Source: Bacillota bacterium (GTDB lineage: Bacteria > Bacillota > Limnochordia > Limnochordales > Geochordaceae). Taken from it: a stretch of DNA of 33,439 bases. How positions within the stretch are numbered: the stretch's first letter is position 1; each line of letters opens with the position of its first letter. The stretch covers positions 1-33,439 of the forward strand of contig JBFMCJ010000003.1 in NCBI GenBank assembly GCA_040754675.1, in the 5' to 3' direction. The position numbers and the translations under genes were made by a program. Positions 23,111 to 29,117 of the stretch are shown piece by piece. A model generated the notes under the pieces. It searched no databases, was not told the origin of the DNA, and worked only from the letters and a program-made list of their open reading frames with translations.

Positions 23111-23959
23111 TTACCAGACCGCCAGGACCCGGCAGGGTCCCCCGGAGGCGCCGCGCACCTTCGGGGCTCCGACGATGGCGGTGGCGCCGGATGGGGGCAC
23201 CTTCGCCAGGTTCGCCAGGTTTTCGAGCCCGAACAGGTTGGCGCCCAGCACGGTCAGGTGCACTTTGAAGTCCGTCGACGGGCCGATGTCCAGGCTCAGC
23301 GTGTCCACCCCGATACCGGCGATGCGGCGCTCGTTGACGAGAAACTCGGCCGCCTCGGGGCTGAAGCCCGGAAAGTGCATGGTGCCGCTTGAGTCGGCGT
23401 TGCGGTAGGCCGCCGCATCTCCCACCCGGGTCTCCCAGCCGGAGTGCATGCAGACGATCGCCCCGTCCAGGATGCGCCCATAGCGCTGCTCCCATGCGTG
23501 CAGGTCGTCCGCGGTCACCCAGGCATCGGGGTTGCGGGACGCCCGTTCGTGGATGTGCACGACGGCTAGAGGAGCAATGAGGCGTTCCGCCGGCACCTCG
23601 TCGGCCGTCCAGATGCCGGGCCTGTCCACGAAGTGGGCCGGCGCATCCATGTGCGTTCCGGTGTGCTCGCCGACGTCCCAGCGGTTGGCGTAAAAACCGT
23701 TCTGCTTGACCGTGACGAGCGTTCTCACCTTCATGGGCTCGAAGCCCGGGAACACAGGGAAGTCGGGGGAAAGCGCATGGATCAGGTCGGCCACGTGGTT
23801 GACCTCAAGCCTGGGGGCGCCGGCCGGGGAACTCGACGCCCGGGCCGTGGCGCGAGGCATGGCCAGCAGCGCCCCCACCGCCATCCCCGCCGTCGCCCGG
23901 AGCAAATCCCGGCGGCTCAACTGACGCCCCACTTGCTCAATGACGGACGGTGCACACAC
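23111..23959 (-). CDS. Cyclase-family metal hydrolase (kynurenine-formamidase-like) with Tat signal
   Basis: A 282-residue protein from a GTG. The N-terminus has a twin-arginine signal (SRRDLLRATAGMAVGALLAM near 15-34), followed by Ala-rich cleavage sequence, so the folded enzyme is exported. The hallmark of the cyclase family (PF04199) is present: HTGTHMDAPAHF at 99-110, whose His and Asp residues bind metal. Further family features are IVCMHSGWETRVG near 168-180, HFPGFSPEAAEFLVNERRI near 195-213 and GIGVDTLSLDIGPS near 215-228. Members hydrolyse N-formylkynurenine, isatin or other cyclic amides and lactones; the substrate here is unknown. Being exported is unusual for kynurenine formamidase itself. 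It has a GGGGGTG-like ribosome-binding site. Confidence 0.88.
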   Translation of the reverse strand: MCAPSVIEQVGRQLSRRDLLRATAGMAVGALLAMPRATARASSSPAGAPRLEVNHVADLIHALSPDFPVFPGFEPMKVRTLVTVKQNGFYANRWDVGEHTGTHMDAPAHFVDRPGIWTADEVPAERLIAPLAVVHIHERASRNPDAWVTADDLHAWEQRYGRILDGAIVCMHSGWETRVGDAAAYRNADSSGTMHFPGFSPEAAEFLVNERRIAGIGVDTLSLDIGPSTDFKVHLTVLGANLFGLENLANLAKVPPSGATAIVGAPKVRGASGGPCRVLAVW

Positions 23960-24086
23960 CGGCGGACACCCCCAATTGATGGATACGGACGGATGTCCAT
24001 ACCATTCTGGGGCAGATCGGTTGATACCGTCAATACAGGTGTAAGTGCGTCCTATCCCTGAGGTCCGCCCGGGCCGGGCTCTTGTG

Positions 24087-25172
24087 TCAGCCGCGCAGCG
24101 GGGGATCCCAGCGACTGATTTCCGTGATCGTGCGGTCCCGGTCGGTGAGCAGGTCGATATCGACGGGCCGCTTGAACGGCCGCCCGCCGGGAGCCGCCAG
24201 AAGCCGCACCACGGGACGGGTGCGGTCGGCGCTGTTCTGGGCTATCACCAGGGCGAGTTCGCCCGTGTTCAGCGCCACGACCGTCCCGGTCGGGTAGAGC
24301 GGGAGGCGTGCCAGGAAGCGTTCCACGGCCACCACGCTGAACAGCCTGCCCTTGGTACGGGTGAGGTAGCGGGCCGCCTCGTGAGCAGGCAGGCCTCGGC
24401 GATAGGGCCGGTCGGAGGTCATGGCATCGAACACGTCCACCACGGCCACCACCTGGGCCAGAGGGTGGATCTTGGCTTCTCGCAGCCCTCTGGGGTAGCC
24501 GCTTCCGTCGTTCCGCTCGTGATGCTCGTAAGCCACGTGAGCGGCCACAGCGCTGATGTCCCGCCGGCCTCGCAGCATGTCGAACCCGTAGACGGTGTGC
24601 AGCTTCATGCTTTCCGACTCGGCGGGGGTGAGCGGCCCCGGCTTCGTCAGGATGGGCCGGTTGACCTGGGTTTTGCCGACGTCGTGCAGGAGCGCCCCCA
24701 TGCCCAGATCTATCAACCGGGGCCTGCTTAACCCCATGGCAATCCCCGCGATAAGCGCCATGACGCCAACATCCACGGAGTGGGCGAAGGTGTAGTCGTC
24801 GGTCGCACGGACCTGGGTGAGTCCCACCATGACCCCCTGGTGACTGAGGAGGTCGTCCAGAATGCTGTTCACGGCCTTACGAACCTTGCCCAGGTGGGGG
24901 AGGGCGCTATCTTGCTGGAGTTCCTGCACCACCTGGCGCACGGCGGCCATGGCGAACGCCCGGGTCTGCTCGGTGATGGGCGTGTCGAGGGGGATGTCGT
25001 CGGCCACGCCGTCCCGGACGTAGGCCCCGGAGAACCCGAGTTCATGCAGGCGCTGGATATAGGCGGACTTGAGGGTGACGCCGCTGTTGAGTAGAACCAC
25101 CCCGTCCGGGCCGTAGAGGGGCATGGCCAGCACCATGCCGGGCTTGAGCTGGTGTAGTGGCAACCTGATCAT
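24087..25172 (-). CDS. HD-GYP domain phosphodiesterase (c-di-GMP turnover)
   Basis: A 361-residue protein. An N-terminal part of about 115 residues (LHQLKPGMVLAMPLYG, the DUF3391-like start common in HD-GYP proteins) precedes the HD-GYP domain: H131 in the AHSVDVGVMA segment, HDVGK at 163-167, H192, HHERNDGSGYPRG at 217-229 and DAMTSDRPYR at 249-258. All the residues of the metal site and the GYP motif are kept, so it should be an active enzyme that degrades cyclic di-GMP to pGpG or GMP. A C-terminal 65-residue beta-rich tail follows. There is no membrane segment; it is probably cytoplasmic. It is divergent from the TetR-exporter operon. No c-di-GMP riboswitch was recognised upstream. Confidence 0.93.
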   Translation of the reverse strand: MIRLPLHQLKPGMVLAMPLYGPDGVVLLNSGVTLKSAYIQRLHELGFSGAYVRDGVADDIPLDTPITEQTRAFAMAAVRQVVQELQQDSALPHLGKVRKAVNSILDDLLSHQGVMVGLTQVRATDDYTFAHSVDVGVMALIAGIAMGLSRPRLIDLGMGALLHDVGKTQVNRPILTKPGPLTPAESESMKLHTVYGFDMLRGRRDISAVAAHVAYEHHERNDGSGYPRGLREAKIHPLAQVVAVVDVFDAMTSDRPYRRGLPAHEAARYLTRTKGRLFSVVAVERFLARLPLYPTGTVVALNTGELALVIAQNSADRTRPVVRLLAAPGGRPFKRPVDIDLLTDRDRTITEISRWDPPLRG

Positions 25173-25298
25173 GGGCGCCTCGCTGTTTGGGCCTCCGCGG
25201 GCGAGGCCGGCCGAGAGGGGCCGGATCCTTCACGGTGCGGACGGCACCGACGTGGGGCAAGTAATTCGTTCCCTTTCCGGCGGCTTCCTTCACAGGGG

Positions 25299-25328
25299 TT
25301 GGCAGCATTCCCCATGAGCTGATAAACT
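25299..25328 (+). promoter_or_regulatory. Sigma-A-like promoter for the TetR-ABC exporter operon
   Basis: TTGGCA (25299-25304, five of six consensus) and TAAACT (25323-25328, four of six) are separated by 18 bp and point toward the TetR gene. The expected transcription start falls at about 25335, at the edge of the palindrome at 25336-25349. Confidence 0.5.
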
Positions 25329-25335
25329 AGGGATA

Positions 25336-25349
25336 CAAGCAAGTGCTTG
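25336..25349. promoter_or_regulatory. Probable TetR operator
   Basis: CAAGCA-AG-TGCTTG is an inverted repeat with 6-bp arms and a 2-base centre, right at the predicted transcription start of the TetR operon. This placement fits autorepression by the TetR protein; the link is inferred from position. Confidence 0.55.
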
Positions 25350-25397
25350 CACGCGACGGGACGGCGACAGAGCCGCAATCTTGGGGGGGCGCGGCGG

Positions 25398-26084
25398 GTG
25401 AGCCCGGACACGGACAGGGAGAGCACCCGGGAGCGAATCCTGGAAGCAGCGCTGGCGGTGGCCGCCGAGAAGGGCGTGGCCCGGGCGACGACGCGTTCCA
25501 TCGCCGAGCGGGCCGGCGTCAATGAGGTGACGCTCTTTCGCCACTTTGGCGACAAAGCCTCGCTGATCCGGGCGGCGTTTGACCGCCATATGCAGCGGCT
25601 CTTGCCGGTGGCCTTTACCTTTCCCCCGCCTGGGGCAACGTTCGATGAACGGCTAACCAACTTCGGGTTGTCACTTGCTCGCCTTCTGGAGGAGAACCGG
25701 GGACTCATCCACATTGCACTGCGTGAAGCCCGCAACCACGACGCCATTCGGGCGCTGAGCGGCGAGGTTCCCGGGCTTCTGCGGCGGCGCATCGCGGGGT
25801 GGTTTGAGCAGGAGCAACGGGCCGGCAACATGCAGCCGCAAGACCCGGAACTGGCAGCTCAGGCGTTTGTTGGGATGTTCTTTTCGGCGCTGGTTGGGGT
25901 CTGGGCCGTCGGCGGAGAACTCCCGTTTGACCGGGAGGTGATGGTGGCCGGGTTTGCCCGTATCTTCGCTCGCGGAACGGCCGCGCCCGACGGCGGCCGC
26001 GGCAAAGCCACTCGGGGCGCGGCGGTGCGGCAGCCGCAACACCCTACCCTCTCCTCAAGGGAGGCGCGCGACCGTGGAAGTTGA
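25398..26084 (+). CDS. TetR/AcrR-family transcriptional regulator
   Basis: About 228 residues from the GTG at 25398 (MSPDTDRESTRERILEAAL); the preceding in-frame codons are Arg/Gly-rich and unlike the family. The helix-turn-helix covers residues about 12-55, ending with IAERAGVNEVTLFRHFGDKA, the classical TetR recognition helix and YRHF-type motif. The C-terminal ligand-binding part is helical (GLIHIALREARNHDAIRALS) and followed by a poorly conserved basic tail. The gene overlaps the ABC ATPase start by 11 bp, so regulator and exporter are coexpressed. By analogy it represses the operon and is released by the compound the pump exports. Confidence 0.92.
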   Translation: MSPDTDRESTRERILEAALAVAAEKGVARATTRSIAERAGVNEVTLFRHFGDKASLIRAAFDRHMQRLLPVAFTFPPPGATFDERLTNFGLSLARLLEENRGLIHIALREARNHDAIRALSGEVPGLLRRRIAGWFEQEQRAGNMQPQDPELAAQAFVGMFFSALVGVWAVGGELPFDREVMVAGFARIFARGTAAPDGGRGKATRGAAVRQPQHPTLSSREARDRGS

Positions 26085-26835
26085 CCTCCGGGCGGCTGCG
26101 AATGGGCGGGTGGCGATCGAGGCAGACGGAGTGAGGCGCCGGTTCGGCCCGGTGGTGGCGCTGGACGATCTGACGCTGCACGTTCCCGCGGGCTGCACTT
26201 TCGGGCTCATCGGGCCGAACGGGGCAGGGAAGACCACGTTCATCCGCATGGTCGTGGGCCTCGACCGCCCCCAAGCCGGGAGCGTGCTCGTACTGGGCCG
26301 GCGCATGCCAGACCCCGCCGTGGCGCCCTCCCTCGGGTACATGCCGCAGTCCGAGTCGCTCTACCTTGACCTGACCGCCCGGGAGAACCTGGCCTTTTTC
26401 GGGAGCATCTACGGGTTAACGGGTTCGCGCCTGCGGGCTCGCATCGCCGAGGTGCTCGAACTCGTCGGGCTGGCCGACGCGGCCGACCGGATGGTCGACG
26501 GCATGAGCGGCGGCATGCGCCGGCGGCTGTCGCTGGCCGCCGCCCTGATCCACGAACCGGCGCTCCTCGTGCTCGATGAACCCACGGTGGGCGTCGACCC
26601 CGAACTGCGCCTCACCTTCTGGACCCACTTTGCGCGCCTCGCCGGCCAGGGAACGACCGTGGTCATCTCCACCCACCACCTGGACGAGGCCCGCCGCTGC
26701 CAGAGGCTCGCGCTGCTGCGGGCAGGGCGGGTGCTCGCCGGCGGTTCGCCGGCGGAGTTGCTCAGGCAGGCGGGTGCGGCGGACATGGAAGAGGCATTCC
26801 TGTACTTCGCGGCGGGGGGAGACGGGCGGCGATGA
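26074..26835 (+). CDS. ABC-2-type exporter ATPase (drug/antibiotic resistance type)
   Basis: About 253 residues from a GTG at 26074, which has GGGAGG nine bases upstream and overlaps the TetR gene. Walker A is GPNGAGKTT, the Q-loop lies in SLGYMPQSESLY, the signature is MSGGMRRRLSLAAAL, Walker B is LLVLDEPTVGVDPELR and the H-loop lies in TTVVISTHHLDEARRC. The GVDP D-loop and DEARRC segment are typical of CcmA/DrrA-type exporters. It ends in an ATGA overlap with the permease gene, and the two should form the complete pump. Confidence 0.94.
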   Translation: MEVDLRAAANGRVAIEADGVRRRFGPVVALDDLTLHVPAGCTFGLIGPNGAGKTTFIRMVVGLDRPQAGSVLVLGRRMPDPAVAPSLGYMPQSESLYLDLTARENLAFFGSIYGLTGSRLRARIAEVLELVGLADAADRMVDGMSGGMRRRLSLAAALIHEPALLVLDEPTVGVDPELRLTFWTHFARLAGQGTTVVISTHHLDEARRCQRLALLRAGRVLAGGSPAELLRQAGAADMEEAFLYFAAGGDGRR

Positions 26836-27992
26836 ACAGCGTTCGGCGCACGTTGGCGGTGGCGGTGCGAGTGTTCCGCCAGATCCGGCGAGACCCGCGC
26901 ACGGTGGGGCTGATGTTCATCGTGCCCGTGGCGCTTTTGGCCCTTGTGACCTACCTGCTCGAAGGGCCGTCGAGCCCGCCCTCAGTCGCGGTGGTGGCGC
27001 CGACCCAGCGCCTGGCCACCTGGTTTTCGGTGAACCTCCTCGAACCCGTGGCCGGTGACGCCTGGAAGGTGGTGGACGCCGGGACAGCGGCCCCCGAACA
27101 GGTCATCAAGGAGGGGCGGGCGTCGGCCGTCATTGTCGTGCCCGCAGACCTGTTCAGCTCGGCGGTGCACGGGAGGCGGCCGCAGGTTGAAGTCGTGGTC
27201 GAAGGGGCGGAGTTCCAGCTGACCGGACGCATCCTGGGCGATTTCCGGCGCCTGCTGCCGGAGTTGGCCGGCCGCCTGGCGGCTGTGGTGAGCGGCCCTC
27301 TTGGCGCGATGGCAGGAGGGGTGGGAGGAGAGGGGCCGTCCGGGCTCGCGGCGGCGCCGCCCTTCAGCGTCAGGTACGTCTACGGGCACGAACAAATGCG
27401 CATGGCGGATTACCTGGCGCCGGGACTCCTGGGATACCTCACGTTTTTCTTCGTCTTCCTGCTCACCGCAACGTCTTTTCTACGGGAACGGCAGCGAGGC
27501 ACCCTCGTGCGCGTGGTTACCTCGCCTGTACGGCCGGTTGAAGTGATAGCCGGGTACATGGCCGGGCTTAGCCCCTTTGTGATGGCCCAGGCCGGCATCG
27601 TGGTGGCGTTCGTGGTGTGGGCTCTGGGGGTCGTTTACCGGGGGAGCCTGGGGTGGGTCATCCTCATTGAACTGGTGCTGACCCTGGGGGCGGCCAGCCT
27701 GGGCATCTTCCTGTCGGTGTTCGCGAGAAGCGAACTCCAGGTGATGCAGTTCATCCCGGTTGTCATCGTCCCGCAGGCGGTGCTGTCAGGGCTCGTGGTG
27801 AGCGTGAAGGTCCTGCCCGCCATCTTGAAGCCGGTCGCCTATGCCATGCCCCTGACGTACGCTACGACGGCGCTGACGGACGTGATGGTGAGGGGGCTCG
27901 GGCCGCTGGCATTCTGGGACGAAGTGCTGGTGCTCGCCGGCTTTGCGGCGCTCTTCTCGCTGCTGGGCTCTCGGTCGGTCAGGCGGGCGTAA
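26832..27992 (+). CDS. ABC-2-type exporter permease
   Basis: A 386-residue protein. One membrane segment lies near the N-terminus (GLMFIVPVALLALVTYLL, residues about 26-43), followed by a large external domain of about 160 residues, and then five membrane helices clustered in residues 195-385. This is the ABC2_membrane_3 (DrrB/YhgE-like) layout. The signature ERQRGTLVRVVTSPVRPVEV, the coupling segment after the second helix, is clear. The ATG overlaps the ATPase stop by 4 bp. Regulated by a TetR protein, it is probably an efflux or lipid/antibiotic exporter. The substrate is unknown. Confidence 0.92.
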   Translation: MNSVRRTLAVAVRVFRQIRRDPRTVGLMFIVPVALLALVTYLLEGPSSPPSVAVVAPTQRLATWFSVNLLEPVAGDAWKVVDAGTAAPEQVIKEGRASAVIVVPADLFSSAVHGRRPQVEVVVEGAEFQLTGRILGDFRRLLPELAGRLAAVVSGPLGAMAGGVGGEGPSGLAAAPPFSVRYVYGHEQMRMADYLAPGLLGYLTFFFVFLLTATSFLRERQRGTLVRVVTSPVRPVEVIAGYMAGLSPFVMAQAGIVVAFVVWALGVVYRGSLGWVILIELVLTLGAASLGIFLSVFARSELQVMQFIPVVIVPQAVLSGLVVSVKVLPAILKPVAYAMPLTYATTALTDVMVRGLGPLAFWDEVLVLAGFAALFSLLGSRSVRRA

Positions 27993-27995
27993 CGC

Positions 27996-28304
27996 CCGAC
28001 CTGGCGGGCCGGGCTGGTGGTCTGCTGCTCGGCGGGAAGCGACGGGCCGGAGCCGATGACCATCTCAACGCCGGGGATTCATCCAGCCGCGATAACCGCT
28101 GGCGCGGCCGATGACCACCGGGCGGTCGACCGTTCGGATGATACGGTGGCGCCCTTCTCCAGCCGGGGGCCGACGCCTGATGGGGTGACAAAACCGGACG
28201 TGGTGCTGCCGGGAGTCAAGATCACGTCGCTGCTTGCGCCGCTCTCCCTGCTGGCCAGGCAGCAGGAGCAGCGGCCACGAGATAAACGGCACCCTCTCAC
28301 CAGA
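27996..28304 (+). pseudogene. Remnant of a subtilisin-like (S8) serine protease
   Basis: Just after the exporter stop the plus strand encodes, in one frame, WRAGLVVCCSAGSDGPEP, then TISTPGIHPAAITAGAADD and the family hallmark VAPFSSRGPTPDGVTKPDVV followed by LPGVKITSLLA. These are the oxyanion-hole and calcium/substrate segments of the S8 catalytic domain, in correct order and spacing. The piece stops before the GTSMA catalytic-serine motif, and the Asp and His parts upstream are absent. The oxyanion Asn of the AGN motif reads Ser. The fragment (about 90 residues) is bounded by the exporter permease on the left and the vapC gene on the right, so it is a truncated relic. Confidence 0.75.
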
Positions 28305-28683
28305 TGACCTGGACCGGGTAGCGGGCGAACTGCGAGTCAGCACTCAAGATCGGGATGCCTTCTACCAGCGCCTGTGCGACCAGCATGCGGTCGAACGGAT
28401 CACGATGGTAGTCGGGTAAGCCGAAAACCTTGAGGGCGTGGCTCAGCTGTACAGGCAGCACCTCAAACGCGTTGCGGTGCACCTGCTCGGTGATGAAGCC
28501 TTCGAGGTCCGCCGGGAATTGCACCCGTCCGAGCCCTGCTTTGATGGCGATTTCCCAGGCGCTGGCCGTGCTGAAGAGGATCTCGTTCTGTCCGTCGCCG
28601 ATGACCTCCCGGACGCGTTGCGATAGGTTCGGGTCATCCGTCACCCACCAGAGGAAAGCGTGTGTGTCCAGCAATGCTCTCAT
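28297..28683 (-). CDS. vapC: VapC-type PIN-domain ribonuclease toxin
   Basis: A 128-residue PIN-domain protein with the four acidic residues of the family: D6 in LLDTHAFLWW, E44 in SAWEIAIKAG, D98 in HRDPFDRMLVAQA and D116 in ILSADSQF. The motif pattern and length match the toxin subgroup usually paired with Phd/YefM antitoxins. It would cut RNA (often initiator tRNA or rRNA) when the antitoxin is lost. The ATG overlaps the antitoxin stop as ATGA. It lies tail to tail with the plus-strand protease remnant. Confidence 0.92.
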   Translation of the reverse strand: MRALLDTHAFLWWVTDDPNLSQRVREVIGDGQNEILFSTASAWEIAIKAGLGRVQFPADLEGFITEQVHRNAFEVLPVQLSHALKVFGLPDYHRDPFDRMLVAQALVEGIPILSADSQFARYPVQVIW

Positions 28684-28922
28684 TGTTCGAAGCCCCGCTG
28701 GACTCCGTCTGGTAGCGGAGCATCGAAGTCGGCACTTACCCGTATGAGCCCTCTGGCGCTGCCCGGAACACGGCGCGCCACTTCCTCCCGGACCGGGATG
28801 AGTCGCGCTATGGGTCTCCCCGCCTTCGCGATGACAACGTCCTCGCCCTGACGCACCCGCTCCAGCAGCCGCGACAGGTGGGTTTTCGCCTGATGCACGT
28901 TAACCGTTATGGACACAGCCAT
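28680..28922 (-). CDS. Phd/YefM-type antitoxin
   Basis: An 80-residue protein beginning with NVHQAKTHLSRLLERVRQGE and IAKAGRPIARLIPV, the classical Phd/YefM DNA-binding N-terminal fold. The C-terminal tail (about residues 50-80, acidic and Pro-rich) should wrap and neutralise the toxin. The ATG at 28922 is preceded by GGGGAG. It is the first gene of the pair and overlaps vapC. It probably represses its own promoter at 28940-28968, with VapC as corepressor. Confidence 0.9.
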   Translation of the reverse strand: MAVSITVNVHQAKTHLSRLLERVRQGEDVVIAKAGRPIARLIPVREEVARRVPGSARGLIRVSADFDAPLPDGVQRGFEQ

Positions 28923-28939
28923 TCTCTCCCCGCACGAAA

Positions 28940-28968
28940 ACTGTAGACTAAGCTAACGGCTAAGTCAA
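28940..28968 (-). promoter_or_regulatory. Toxin-antitoxin promoter with operator in the spacer
   Basis: On the minus strand TTGACT (plus 28963-28968) is followed after 17 bp by TACAGT (plus 28940-28945). The spacer and box edges contain the near-perfect inverted repeat GACTAAGC-TAACG-GCTAAGTC (28946-28966, one mismatch per arm), a natural antitoxin operator. The expected leader is only about 11 bases. The remaining sequence to 29117 shows no recognised gene. Confidence 0.6.
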
Positions 28969-29117
28969 TGTCCCCTGGCTCGTCCGCCCATTACCTGTAC
29001 GAGGGAGCAGACGCCTTCATGGATTGGTCCACCGAACACAGGGAGCGCCCATACTGGGCAAGCCTGTGCTGCGGTTCGGACTGTTCGTTCATGCCCTGTT
29101 TCCCCATGCGACGTTGG

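Noticed and set aside
23960-24086. Possible promoter (TTGACG) with a short inverted repeat TTGACGGTATCAA upstream of the cyclase gene
   Set aside because: No -10 box at acceptable spacing and the repeat arms are only 4 bp; could be chance.
25173-25298. Possible cyclic-di-GMP riboswitch upstream of the HD-GYP gene
   Set aside because: No GEMM-type conserved core was recognised; only GC-rich sequence with imperfect inverted repeats.
28969-29117. A 38-codon minus-strand frame starting at an ATG near 29106 in the gap between usher and antitoxin
   Set aside because: No ribosome-binding site of note, no motif, and it ends before the toxin-antitoxin promoter; too weak to call a gene.
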